This document shows positions 11,435-24,100 of a stretch of 64,000 nt of DNA, piece after piece. The notes beneath the pieces are model-generated. The model did not search any database. It saw only the letters and a program-made list of their open reading frames with translations, and had not been told where the DNA came from. This DNA comes from Adiantum capillus-veneris (taxonomy: Eukaryota; Streptophyta; Polypodiopsida; Polypodiales; Pteridaceae): the NCBI GenBank assembly GCA_014529385.2, contig CM043971.1, forward strand, positions 90,225,840 to 90,289,839, given 5' to 3'. Numbering within the stretch: the first letter of the stretch is position 1; every line of letters starts with the position of its first letter. The position numbers were made by a program, and so were the translations under genes.

Positions 11435-12740
11435 GATTTGACATTAAGCTATGCAGCTACTCATACAAGCTGTGGTGCTTTGAGTTAGTGAACAAAAATT
11501 TGTAAGTACTCTGCTACTCAAGTATACTCCAATGTGGTGTCACACAGGTAGTAAATGTTTTGTCTTTTTATGTCTTGTCTAGTCCATTGGTCACATGCAC
11601 ACAGATCCGCCGATTTAGGCAGTGTGTAAATGTTCACCTTGGTGTAGATTCGCCGATTTAGGCAACACCAGTTATCTGTGCAGATCTGCTGATTTAGGCA
11701 GCACATTGACAAATTGCAAATTCACAATGGTAAATGCAGATCCGCCGATATAGGCAGCATTAGTGCAGATTTGCCGATATAGACAGCACATCTTATTGGT
11801 GTAGATTCGCCGGTTGAGGCAACATCAATCACAAAATCATGCTGCAGTGGCTGGCCACCACTGTAACTGGTATGATTTTGTTACCCGGGTATAGAAAATG
11901 AAAGACATTTTGGATTTGGATTTGGAATTGGATTTGAATTGGTATATGATGATTTTCTATCGCGACAGTATTTATGGAAGTGAACTTGAGATTGATGAGA
12001 ATTGATTTATACAATGATGAGTGTGACCAATGATATCCTGATTCATCAGGGTATAACATATACTGCTTATTCTAGTGGTATGGGACACTAGAATAGGTAG
12101 TATGTGGATGACGGCAGGCATAACCAATGTGTTTAATTTTATGGTTTCTTTTTTCTTTTACTATTTGATACAAATTTCTAATCATCGTTCTTGACAAGTA
12201 TTGTTTGCAGATTTTTATCTTCGCAACTGAGGACAATTGCTTTCCAACGGAGAGGTATGTTATAGAAATGATATTTTATGATTTATTGCAGTTGACAGGT
12301 GGAAACGACTAGACCCAGCTAGGCCTATATGAATGGAAATATATGTTGTACATTTTATTATTCAAGTGCTCTTTATGAGCTTAGGCCATTTATTTATGGC
12401 CGGCCAGTTTGTACTCACAATTGACCATTTAAGAAATCTATAAAACAAATACGTGCAAGAGGGAAATGGTCACTCTTGCACGGGGGGAGATTGCACCCAG
12501 TGTCTGTGTATTCTTCTCTCCTCTCCTCTCCTATATCTCGCCATGCCGGCATAGCACTCCGCTCTAGGAGGTGCGCCTGCAGGCTTCTTTTATCTCTCTA
12601 CCGCTCTATGTCTCTCTTTGTTCGAGTACGGCGTTGCATACACGCTATGGGTTGTGCCAGGTATGCCGATTTGTGCTTTTCATGGATTGCAATGTGTTAT
12701 TTACATATTTTGCAGGGCAACCATGACTTCCGTTGTAGCA
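11435..12740 (+). mobile_element. LTR family X, copy 3
   Basis: About 1.3 kb homologous end to end with 4,440-5,754, and in its last 0.5 kb nearly identical to copy 2. It contains the six-copy GATTTAGGCAGC array, TATAAAAC at about 12,438, the CT-rich leader and the GCAACCATGACTTCC...GTAGCA end. The following sequence (GAAGCAGTGGTTCTAGG) resembles a damaged form of the copy-2 primer site with a small insertion. The left boundary is approximate. Confidence 0.62.
11600..11825 (+). repeat. Six-copy 24-bp motif array in LTR X copy 3
   Basis: Six variants of CAGATTCGCCGATTTAGGCA-type motifs begin at about 11,600, 11,646, 11,682, 11,737, 11,764 and 11,803. Their GCCG cores are better kept than in copy 1, where several have changed to TCCG or TGCC. 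Confidence 0.65.
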
Positions 12741-14560
12741 GAAGCAGTGGTTCTAGGTTGATGTCTTTGTTGGAGCTAATGACCTTACTCACTGTTGTTT
12801 ATCATCTAGGTGATTTTGCGTGGTCAAGTTGACGAAACCCTGTACTATTTATTTTAGTTTTTGATGATATAGTGATCATTTGCATCTATATTCCTTTCAT
12901 CACTCTATTTCCTCTCCTTTCTCTCTGCAATCTCTCACGGATAGAGGGCACATGCCTTCTTGGTTCACTTTGCGAACACTAATCCCCCAGCATCTTTGGT
13001 GAATCCGGCATGAAGTTGACGGTGGTGAGAGGTGTGGATGGATAAGCCAAGACAACTGATGCATTTTAATGGAGATTTTAATTCCAAAGGGTTTGATGGA
13101 AACTTAGCCCTTCAAAATTTTTCAAAGATGCTCCAATTGGTTCAGGGATGTCTGCTCGAAGTGGAAGCCATGAAGAGTAAAAAAGAAATTGATGATGCAA
13201 TGAAGATGGCACTTGATGCTCTATGCAACCAATGTTGTATTTCTCAAGTGTATTATCTAGCGGGATTCCTTGCATGCTATGAAGCTGAGAGGAAGAGTCG
13301 CAGGATTCCAAAAGATTGCATGGCTGCACCTTCTTTGAAAAAGTTTTAAGTTTTGGGTTCAAAGATTATGTTCCGGAGTTGGCAGAAACTATGTCCACAT
13401 AGTGGGACTATTTTGTAGATGGATTTATTCATGAAATCTCCAGGATTATGGACTTGGAAATGAATCAGATTACTTAGCAAAGTCGGATTTTCTTCAGTAA
13501 AGGTGAACGGGATCAGATGTAGTTCCTTAGCTATGATCAATTTTGGGAGCAAATTTATGCAAGAAGCAAAGCTAAAGCTGATACAACTTTAGAAGTAGCA
13601 GTTTAGTCCTAGAAAATTATATTTTGGGCAAACTAAGAGAGGTAAATAATGAATTTGATGCTAAAATAGAAACTAATGGAATTGATTTCTTGCTTGGTAG
13701 TTGCCTCCATCATCAAATCTAAGGAAAGTCTAGATGAATACCATATTAGTGAATTTGGAAATTTTCCAATTCCCATATTTAAAATGATCTTAATATTTGA
13801 CCACATGGCCAAATCTTAGACATTATGGCTTGAAAGAGATTTTAAAGTACCACCTTGAGGAAGGAGTTGGCCTTTAAAAATAGTTTGAGATTTGTCCATA
13901 TGGCTAAATCTTTTAGACATGGTTGATTCTCAAATTGGTTCCAAAGTCTCAAACTCTCTAATATGGTGTTGATGAACAAAGATATTGTGTTGCTACTATT
14001 TCACAGGTTAGTAATCATGGTTTGTTCTCAATCAAGGAGCTCAAGGAAAAGTCTTTATAGGATATTAATGGATCTTTGAGAACCATAGAATCATGTGACG
14101 CTAAATAGGACAACAAGATTTTTGAAGATGATTGCGTAGATAAAGTTACATATATGGTAACTAATGAAGTGCAGGAGATTATAGAGCCATTACAAGATAT
14201 GCATGAGAATTCTAATGATTCTATATTTATTGCTGACAACATGTTACGAGTGCTCATTTCATGGAAGAAGAGGAGAATTTCATTATTAATGGTTTCTTGA
14301 TTGGATATGAAGGAGAGAAGTATAATAACATAGAAGGACTTTTTGATGTATACACATGTTTAGAGGGGGTGCAAGAAGAATTCCAATCAAGAATCTCTCT
14401 GATATAGGTGTAGATTGTGCAAAGATTCATGATGAATATGCGACTGAAGGGGGTGAAGATGGTATGCCAACTCATCAATCAAGGTGGAAAGGTAACCAAA
14501 TGCTTGCTATCTTCTTCAAGGGGTATGCATAGTATTCCTTTTTTATTGTATTTTTCTTAC
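12741..14560 (+). other. Putative internal region of element X, decayed
   Basis: Follows LTR X copy 3. Apart from the 105-residue frame at 13,032 I recognise no coding signature; no Gag zinc knuckle, protease, reverse transcriptase or integrase motif is visible. It may be a non-autonomous element body or unrelated DNA. Confidence 0.3.
13032..13349 (+). CDS. Hypothetical protein, 105 residues
   Basis: An open frame starting MWMDKPRQLMHFNGDF and ending in a basic tail. It is unusual for this region in having a normal amino-acid composition: a charged helical middle (EVEAMKSKKEIDDAMKMALD) and several cysteines. I do not recognise a family. It sits about 290 bp after LTR X copy 3, so it could be a remnant of a Gag-like protein, but nothing proves that. 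Confidence 0.2.
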   Translation: MWMDKPRQLMHFNGDFNSKGFDGNLALQNFSKMLQLVQGCLLEVEAMKSKKEIDDAMKMALDALCNQCCISQVYYLAGFLACYEAERKSRRIPKDCMAAPSLKKF

Positions 14561-14564
14561 TATT

Positions 14565-14788
14565 GATCATGTTAGGGAGTTTATCGTTACCAGCAAAAGG
14601 TAGTAGCTACTCTTGTATGCATGCCAAAGGATAGATTCTCCTACCAATGACCAAAAGATTTTGGTTACTTACTCTTGATCATGTTAGGGAGTTTATCGTT
14701 ACCAACAAAAGGTAGTAGCTACTCTTGTATGCATGCCAAAGGATAGATTCTCCTACCAATGACCAAAAGATTTTGGTTACTTACTCTT
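14565..14788. repeat. 112-bp tandem duplication
   Basis: Two adjacent units starting GATCATGTTAGGGAGTTTAT at 14,565 and 14,677, with only one or two differences by eye, so the duplication is recent. Confidence 0.95.
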
Positions 14789-14907
14789 GATTTAGGACAT
14801 ATTTTTTTGTTTTGCAAAGATTACAAGTGTCATGTGCTCAATATAAAGTTTAAACCAACTAGATCCAAAGAATTTTCAATGGAGACAGATCTTATTGGGG
14901 TCAAACT

Positions 14908-15375
14908 ATGACATTATTTTGTGTGAAATATCCAAAGAACACATACATTATGGGTTTTTGCAGTCGCACATGGTGGAAGGGTTTTACAAAGGTAAAATAT
15001 TTGGGCTATTTCTTATTTTTCCATTCGATCCAAGAGGGCCAGATGACATCAATGGCATGCAAGAGGGGCATGTATTTATCCCATGACACAAATAATTTAT
15101 TAGATATAGGATACTTATGTTTTAGTCATTACATTTTATTTATTCTAGAAGGACATATTCTCATGAAGCCACAGGTCCAAAGATTTTTCAAAGCATGCTT
15201 ACATTGGGGCAATGATTGGGTGGATATATGCATAAGCTTACAATTTCAGATAATGGTTGGCCCATGCCAAAGGATGTGGAGCTTCAAAGGGGATGATTTC
15301 GTCGCTATATATGCTTCCACGATGAGAAAGATTAAACTTCGCTATGTTAATTGTGCAGTTGATGGGACACGATGA
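14908..15375 (+). CDS. Open frame of 155 residues, doubtful
   Basis: A frame rich in aromatic residues and cysteine (for example CSRTWWKGFTKVKYLGYF) in a decayed repeat context. Its 3' end runs into dispersed repeat G. No family is recognised and coding status is doubtful. Confidence 0.15.
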   Translation: MTLFCVKYPKNTYIMGFCSRTWWKGFTKVKYLGYFLFFHSIQEGQMTSMACKRGMYLSHDTNNLLDIGYLCFSHYILFILEGHILMKPQVQRFFKACLHWGNDWVDICISLQFQIMVGPCQRMWSFKGDDFVAIYASTMRKIKLRYVNCAVDGTR

Positions 15376-15575
15376 CGTGTGTCAAAATACCAAAGCATGT
15401 GTACAAGGGCAAGTGTAGAGATTTAATGCTACAAAAGGAGGGTTATTCTGGAAATGCCTCTTAAAACATGCAAGGTGTAAGCTGGGTAGTAAGAAGCCAT
15501 GTGGTTAGTGGTAAAAAGGAAAATGGGGACTACATGCATTGCATGAAAAGGACCAAAAAGTCATATTCTGTATTA
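15315..15575 (+). repeat. Dispersed repeat G, copy 2
   Basis: Homologous to 6,151-6,440 (GCTTCCACGATGAGAAAG, GATGGGACACGATGA, AAGTGTAGAGATTTAATGC, AAATGCCTCTTAAAACATGC, GGACCAAAAAGTCATA). It ends just upstream of the 43-bp minisatellite. Confidence 0.5.
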
Positions 15576-15651
15576 TTAGAAAAAAAACATTTTTGCATAA
15601 TGAACGATCAATACGAACATAGCACCAATCAAGAGGAAAATAACAACCATA

Positions 15652-16253
15652 GCACAAATGACAACAAGGGTGCAATAAGATGATAACAAACATAGCATCA
15701 ATGATGACGAGGGTGCAATAAGATGATACCAACCATAGCACCAATGACAATGAGGGTGCAATAAGACTATAACTACCATAGCACAAATGACAATGAGGGT
15801 GTAATAAGACGATAATAACCATAGCACCAATGAGGACGAGGGTGCAATAAGTCGATAGCAATTATAGCACCAATAAAGATGAGGGTGTAATAAGACGATA
15901 ACAACCATAGCACCAATGAGGACAACGGTGCAATAAGATGATAACAACCGTAGCACCAATGACGGTGATGGTGCAATAAAACGATATCAAACATAGCACC
16001 AATGACGACGACGGTGCAATAAGACGATAACAACCATAACACCAATGACGACGAGGGTGCAATAAGACGATAACAACCATAGCACCAATGACGATGAGGG
16101 TGCAATAAGACGATAATAACCACAACACCAATGATGAAGACGGTGCAATAAGATATTAACAACCATAGCACCAATGATGACAAGAGTGCAATACGACAAT
16201 AACAACCATCGTACCAATGATGACGAGGGTGCAATAAGACAATAACAGCCATA
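15652..16253. repeat. 43-bp minisatellite, 14 units
   Basis: Units of the form GCACCAATGA + CGACGAGGGT + GCAATAAGACGATAACAACCATA. The first GCAC of the array (15,652) and the last (16,254) are 602 bp apart, exactly 14 x 43, so no net indel has accumulated although the bases vary. A partial unit precedes at about 15,622. On the minus strand no frame of the unit contains a stop, so open frames run through with a 43-residue period and predict a hydrophobic Leu/Ile/Val/Ser/Cys repeat. Confidence 0.97.
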
Positions 16254-16317
16254 GCACCATGAAATACCAATTACGAGGGTGAATAATCATCATCATGGCT
16301 TTACAAATTATGTACCA

Positions 16318-16329
16318 TGGTATCAGAGA
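16318..16329 (+). other. Primer-binding-site-like sequence
   Basis: TGGTATCAGAGA directly after ...TACCA resembles an initiator tRNA-Met primer site following an LTR end. No matching LTR has been recognised upstream, since the minisatellite ends about 60 bp before, so this is only suggestive. Confidence 0.3.
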
Positions 16330-16740
16330 CACTCTCAATGAATCAAAAAAAATAATTGGAATAGCAATATAAGATGGAAATACCCATGACAATATGGAGC
16401 CACGTTGTTACCATATTGCAGCTTGAAGTACCATAGATCCACATTATAACCATGTAGGCACAAAGTACACCGCATCGACTTTATCAATGTATGTCATCAC
16501 TATCTTTAGGAACCATGATTGTAATTGATAACAAATAAGGATTTGTAATCATTGATAGCAAGATGCAGCCGCCTACATGCAAAGCACACACTGTGGCGAC
16601 CCTATCTTGGGATATCATAAGACTACACTATTATTAGGATAGTGATGTCGTCATAGTAGTCCAAAGACAGCCCAAGGATCATGAAGGAAATATGCGACGT
16701 GAGGAAAAAAAATACAATGATCATGATATGAGGAGCTGGG

Positions 16741-17366
16741 TGCAAGTGGTGTTGGAGCTATACTATGTATAGAGTTTTCTGCATCAGACAATGTAGAGCA
16801 ACTATCGATAATACCATTGTAGACCCCACAAGCCAAGTTGGTAAATTCAACAATAGTTCTAGATACAAAAATTGCATATCCTCCTTGCATAGAGCTCCCT
16901 TACTGAATTTGGATCTCCAAGCAAGGTGTGTCGCCTTGCACTTGCGGACAAGGTTGCAAGTGAGAGTGCACATAATCGATAATACCAACGGAGACCCCAC
17001 AAGCCAAGTTGGTAAATTCAACAATAGTTCTGGATACAAAAATTGCATATCCTCCTTGCATAGAGCTCCCTTACTGAATTTGGATCTCCAAGCAAGGTGT
17101 GTCGCCTTGCACTTGCGGACAAGGTTGCAAGCGAGAGTGCAAGTGGTGTTGGAGCTATACTATGTATAGAGTTTTCTGCATCAGACAATGTAGAGCAACT
17201 ATCGATAATACCAACGGAGACCCCACAAGCTAAGTTGGTAAATTCAACAATAGTTCTAGATACAAAAATTGCATATCCTCCTTGCATAGAGCTCCCTTAC
17301 TGAATTTGGATCTCCAAGCAAGGTGTGTCGCCTTGCACTTGCGGACAAGGTTGCAAGCGAGAGTGC
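16741..17366. repeat. Three tandem copies of a 229-bp unit
   Basis: Complete copies at about 16,741-16,969 and 17,138-17,366 (TGCAAGTGGTGTTGGAGC to GCAAG(C/T)GAGAGTGC) flank a middle copy, about 16,970-17,140, that lacks the first 65 or so bases. The copies differ at only a few positions. The reading frames across them simply repeat and show no family similarity. Confidence 0.92.
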
Positions 17367-17454
17367 ACATAATCTGACCTTCTAGCCATTATCCACTCAC
17401 ACGTGCACTAGAAAGATTGTTTCAAAGGCAGGCATCCTAAGGCATGTCTAGTCA

Positions 17455-17930
17455 TCTCTCAAGATCTAACATATGTAGAGTTACGCAGTGACAAAGGCAT
17501 GCATGCCTGCAATCGGGCCAAGACTGTATAGAGTTATGTAGTGTCAAAGGCATGCACATCTACAACAAGGCCAAGACTCCCCACCGCACATATTTGTTTC
17601 TCTCTCCCGAACCCCATGATGAATCAAGGCTGGTTGTGGCATATCAAGCATGCAAAGGTATCTCTCAAGATCTAACATATGTAGAGTTGCGTAGAGACAA
17701 AGGCATCCGTGCCTACAATGGGTGCCTACAACTGGGCCAAGATTGTATAGAGTTACACAATGACAAAGGCATGCGCACCTACAACCGGCCAAGACTCTCC
17801 ACCCCTCATATTTGTTTCTCTCACCCAAAACCCATGGTGAATCAAAACTAGTTGCTCTATATCAGGCATTCGTAGGCATCTCTGACCCGAACCCGATGCT
17901 GAATCAAAGAAAAGTTGTGCCATGTCTCCT
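17455..17930. repeat. About 206-bp tandem repeat, 2.3 copies
   Basis: TCTCTCAAGATCTAACATAT begins copies at 17,455 and 17,661. A truncated third begins near 17,867 and keeps only the GGCATCTCTGACCCGAACCC...GAATCAAA part. Each unit itself contains two related AAAGGCATGC...CCAAGACT half-units. Confidence 0.85.
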
Positions 17931-19777
17931 TTTTATTTAGAGTGCTTGCCTTATCCTTTTTTCATGGCAACACAGTGAGAAAATCCAACCTTTCATAGAC
18001 TAATCAAGGACCTCTCTTCTTAGGCAAAAAAAGAGAAACCTCGGCTCCAATACCAATGTAAGGGAATCTAATACTTACTTTTTGATTTTGGTTGAATTTA
18101 AGTATGAAAGAATAGATTTTTCCTTAAGTCAAGGATACTAAGGAGAATATAGGTTGTGCTGGGATGATTTCTTTATTCAAATACACATTAAAAACAATAT
18201 AATCATGCACATAGTTCAAAGAGAATTCCAAATTAAGATTGACAACTCGATAAGGACCATATTTTCTTGAAGTTAGTCCCCCCCGCCAAAAGGACTTGTA
18301 ATATAATCCTTTGAACAACAGAGATCTTTGTTACAATACATGTTTTTGCTCTTTCCTTGCTTGAATCAAGAAGATGGTGTACCTAAAGATTCCATGGTAT
18401 AACCTGTTGGACTTATATGTGAAGCTACTCTAAATATAGCCATGAGTTCCCTCTTTATATATATCATCTTGTGACTGTATTCTACACACTTTGGGGTTGC
18501 ACTCTCTATGTATCGTCTCTCTATTCTGCTCTTCCTTTGTCTTCTCAACTTTAGTTAGCTTGGGTGCAAGACCTTTTCACAAACCCTGCAGGCTTATGAA
18601 GCAGACCTGGGCTAAAACCTACCTACTAATTTAAGACCTATTAAATTAGGATAATCCTTGCTAAAATTAAAACTCGCCCTCTGGAATTCAAAACTTTTAC
18701 CTCCTATGCAAAAAATTAGCACAATGCTTTGGAGGTGTCGCAAGGATGCTCCGCCAGGCTGCTCCCAAACCTACTAAATTTAGACAGTTTCTAGTAAGTT
18801 AGAATTTCACCCTAAGGCTTCCCAAACTTCATACTTAGAGTCTAAAGGGGTATTATAATGACTTGACCTTAGCACAATCACTTTTTATTTTTAGACTCTT
18901 AAAATTACTCTTGGTCATGTCCTTTGTCCTATACCTTTGATCAAGGCTTACCGAGATACATTAATCCTTCCTTGATCTACACCTATTACTAAGATAAATA
19001 GTAAGCAATTACCCTTGCTCATTTATGGACTTTCCCCTTTGGGCCCCAAGCCTTGACCGATTGGTCCACTTGTTCTCTATTGATTTTCTCTCGACTTAAG
19101 TGGTCAATTTAAGCTGGAAATTTCTTTTAGAAGGTCAAAAATTAATATTCATGACACTTAGCAGCTAAATACATGAGGTATATTTGATGTGAGAGATTAT
19201 CCATTTCACATGTTGATGGATCTGGGAAACTTATTAAAACTAAAGCCTTGAAGAGGAACTTGAAATGAGATCAATGAGGATGAAGTAACCCTCTTAGGAG
19301 GGAAGACAACATTGCAAAATGGCTTTATAAGTTTCTAAGATTATCATCATAAGCGATGATGAAAATGGATCTTACAGGGGACCACTAAAGAGAACGAATT
19401 CACTTGAGAGGTGAGAAGCTTAGCATCAAAATGTGTTAGGGGTCGTTGATGTGAGAGATTATCCCTTTTATGATATTGATGGATTTGGGCAATTTCATGA
19501 ATCTGTTTGAAGTTAACCATCTATATTTTTTACGATTGTATCATTGCAGATCTTTAAAGTGAACCATTTGGATTTCTTATGATTTTTCACCAGTGACACA
19601 TCAATGGAGTACCTTGTTTGCCTTCTTTAAGAAGCCTAATGCATTCTCATCATTGTGCTCGATTTCAAATTCCTCTCTAGCACTTTTGTTTTGATATAAG
19701 AGTATAGATCCATGAGAGTCATAAATAATATAATCACTCACATCCAAGACCCTTGATGCTAGTAGCTACTTAGTTTC
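17931..19777. other. Decayed retroelement sequence
   Basis: A minus-strand primer-site-like sequence, GGCTCCAATACCA, lies at about 18,041-18,053 and is followed by TGTAAGGG, as at the 3' edge of a minus-strand LTR. TGATGTGAGAGATTATCC occurs twice (about 19,178 and 19,448), 270 bp apart. The stretch 19,340-19,410 resembles positions 100-165 of the window. No coding motif is convincing. Confidence 0.3.
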
Positions 19778-20000
19778 CACATAATACCCAGCTTTCGACG
19801 CACCACATTTCGATGCACTGTACCTTTCCACGCGCCTTTCGACGGGCATACTGCTAGTCGATATACACGTTGATAGAGGCATGGAAATGCGCATGGCAAT
19901 GCCTGTTGAAAGGTAACTGTTTCTATGCGTACTTCCACACGTACTTCCACACGTATTGCGACGCGTATATCGATGAAAAAATTTGGGGGAAAAAAACCAA
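19778..20000 (+). repeat. Left terminus and subterminal repeats of CACTA element
   Basis: After the eroded CACATAATACCC terminus, TTTCGACG, TTTCGATGCAC, CACGCG, ACGCGTAT and TATCGATG motifs recur. They correspond in inverted orientation to the motifs at 26,480-26,640. In CACTA elements such subterminal repeats are the binding sites of the TnpA-type protein. Confidence 0.55.
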
Positions 20001-20087
20001 ATCCATGCGTAGGCGGTCATTTTTACCTACGAGCGCACGCACAGATCTGCCCTAATTGGAAACCTGCAGTGCAGGTATTATTGATCT

Positions 20088-20797
<710 letters not shown>

Positions 20798-21148
20798 TAG
20801 ATAAAGTCGGCATGAAAGAGTTAGCTTGGCTGACCAATTGTGTGAAAAGGACAGAAACTCTCTTTCTCTCTCTCTCCCTCTAGAAGAAACAATGGAACTA
20901 AAAGAGGCAAAGGGGTTTTCCCCACTACATGCATTGTCATGTACACCTGGGAGAGCACGCATGTGTCTACCCATATAGGATTTGACCAATAAAGACTAGA
21001 TTTTGACCCGGTGGTCCTGATCTCCGTACACCTCTGGACCGAGGTGTGCGGAGATCGGGCAAGGCTAGAGAATGCGAGGTAGTTTAGATTGTGAGGAGTA
21101 TATATATCAAAACAACATTCATAATCATTGTAGATAGCATCAACTAAC

Positions 21149-24100
21149 ATGGAGGAAAAGATTGCATGCTCGTGCACGGTTTGCAAGTATCAAATCCTGC
21201 GCAAGCGTAGGATATGTAATGAGCATGTGCACAAGTACAGAGAGTTTGCTAGAGAAACCGTACAGAATCTACTATACGACTCTTACGGAACGGGCATTGA
21301 TTTTTGCAACATAACACCTACATCTGAGAGAGAGAGAAAAAGGATTATGCGTGAAGGTCCGACCAATCTAGAGCCAATGATGGAAGCAGAGGAGGGCTTA
21401 CAGACAAAAGACGACGGCATGGAGGAGATGCTGGATGCCTTCTTCCAGACAAGCGAGGAGAACGCTAACGAAGCAGCACTAGAAGCCGTGCGCCTATCTC
21501 CTGAAGACATGTTGAGAAAGTTGGCACGCCAACGAAAGTATGAAGGCACCAACATATCTGCACTTCGTACTTGTATGTCGTTTTTGAATCTGCAGTCAGT
21601 GTACGGGTGGTCAGATGCAAGCGTCACTGCTTTGTTTAGGTATGTAACTTACAAAAGAGATTTTGCGATTGCAACAGTGACGTGCTTGGGGAGCTTTTAA
21701 TATAATGTGGCTTAAACAGGTTGTTGTGGGAGCAACTTCTCCTGGCGGGCAATGAAATGCCCCCCTCTAGGCCAGACGCAAGGCGACTATTGACCTCAGT
21801 TGGCTTGGACTACAACAAGATTCATGCATATCCAAATGATTGCATTATTTTTCGCAATGAATTCACAGATTGTCTGTCGTGTCCTAAGTGCGGAGCAATG
21901 CGCTACAAACAAGATGCAGTTGGCGAGTCAGTGCCAGCTAAAGTTTTGTGGCATTTTCCTATTATTCCGAGGATAAAAAGCATGTTTCGTTGTAGTTCCA
22001 TTGCAAAGTTGATGCGATGGAATTCTATGAATAGATCCACTAACTCAACATTTAGGGTGCACTGATTCAAAGGCTTGGAGGCACATTGAAGATACCTGGC
22101 CACATTTTAAGAGTGAACCACGCAATTTGCGTTTGGGCATGGCAATGGATGGAGTCAATCCATTTGGCTTGAGAAGCTCGTCATGGAGTAGTTGGCCTCT
22201 GTGCCTTGTCAATTACAACCTCCCGCTGTGGCTTTCCATCAAGAAGGGTCATTTGATATTAGGCTTGATTGTACCTAGTAAGCTCAAGGCAAAAAACATG
22301 GATGTTTATCTAGAACCACTAGTTGATGAGCTCCAGAAGTTATGGCATGGGGTCGAAATAGCAGATGCGGTTGAATCAGCAGGACAATAACATGCAAGGA
22401 TCCATGGATATGGACTATGTATGGTTGGCCAGGATACAGTGAAGCTTCTGGTAATGGTTCTTGATTTACAAAATTCTCGCTATTCGCAAGCACTTTGTGT
22501 AGTACTGAATCATGCTTCAATATATGCAAGGCTTACAACTTTGGGATACAATGCATGTCCAATTTGCGGGCCGTCTTTGGATGTGCGCTATTCTGCCTCG
22601 CTTCGAAAGACAATTTATCAAGGCCACCATCGTTATCTTCCAGATGTCCATCACTTGCGCGAAGGTCAACTTGGCCACGTTGAATGTCGTCCTATGCATG
22701 TACAAGAGTGGCGTCGCCGATGGGAGCAACATGAGGGGAAACCTGTTCCAGGAATGAAACGTTTGTCCATTCTCCATATGTTGCTGTACTGGGGTGATCT
22801 ACTAATTAACCATTTGCTGGATCCAATGCATATATTCAAGAATGTGGGAGAGCTCCTCTGGAAGACAATCATGGGAATGAAAGACAATCGAGCTTCATGA
22901 GATGATTTGCAGTCATTTGGAAAGATGCCAGAGCTGTGGCCTTTCACCAATGCAGTGGGCCAAACAAAGCTTCCAAGAGCGCCATGGGTATTGCTAAAAA
23001 GCGAGGAACGACAATTCAAAAGGGTGATTTCAGAGTTCAGGACGCCAATAGGATGCATGCGATGTCTCAAGACAACATTCACCCGTGACGATCAACTGTC
23101 AGGACTGAAATTGCACGACTGGCATAAGTTCTTGCAATTTATTCTTCCAGTTGCGATCATGGGGTGTTTAACGGAGGAAGTGCGGTCCTGCATATACAAG
23201 ATTTCAGAGCTAGAGCGGTGGATCTCTTCAAAGGAGATACGAGAGGAATCCATTGCAGTCGTAAGGGCTAACTCCATTGAGGAAGTTTGCATGATTGAGA
23301 AGTATCTACCCACGAGATGCCTAACTATCCAAATTCACTTGCTCGTCCATGTAGTAGATGAGGTTGTAGTGGCAGGTACAGTCCACAGCCGTTGGATGCT
23401 CTTTCTAGAGCGGTTCATGAAAACACTTAAGGGTTTTGTTCGACAAAAAGAGCGTCCAGAGGGGAGAATGGCAGAAGGATGGCTGGTGCAAGAGTCTCTT
23501 GTCTTGACGATCGAATTTCTATCCGTTTCTCACCCAGAAATGCCTCGACTATGGAGCGATGAGGAGGATGCAAGATTGGTGGGAGAGGAGGTGCGGGGGC
23601 AAGGGGTGCCAAAGAAAATGAACGACGCCATGTGAGAAAAGATCATGAAGTTCTATATACTAAATTCAGAGCCGATGCAAAAATGGCTTGAAAGGTACGA
23701 AGAAGAGAAAGAGAGACGCAACAGGGAGCGACACGATTTCAGGTGAAGCCGAACGTCTAGAGGCTTACCCTTGCCAGACTGTCTCGCTCCTCTACGTGAA
23801 TTCCCTACAATGGCATGGTTGGACAAGACAGTGAGAGCAGCTCGACAGATCGGAAAACCCATATCTCCAGAAGAGGAAGAGATGGCCATTGGATGTGACT
23901 GACGGTATCATACATACATGTCACTGTGGTCGCATGGAAAGCATTTCAGAATACAAAAAATTGACAGCAAAAGAAACACGTTGACAGTGGGGTAATGGTT
24001 ATTTTCATGCAAAAGAGTAGGGCCAGTGCCAGAGACACAAATGAGAGCACTAGCAACCTGGATTACTGTGGTCTGGTGTCAGATATCTTGAAAGTCAGAT

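Noticed and set aside
15773-16270. 165-residue hydrophobic minus-strand frame, membrane-protein-like
   Set aside because: It is created by the 43-bp minisatellite, which lacks stops in every minus-strand frame. Reported as a repeat and as a finding, not as a gene.
15652-17930. CRISPR-like repeat-spacer array
   Set aside because: The arrays are tandem repeats without unique spacers, in a eukaryotic context.
18124-18318. Minus-strand frame containing SRKYGPYRVV, similar to the end of gypsy integrase
   Set aside because: The match is about ten residues and the flanking sequence gives no further integrase signal; the region may be LTR sequence of another element.
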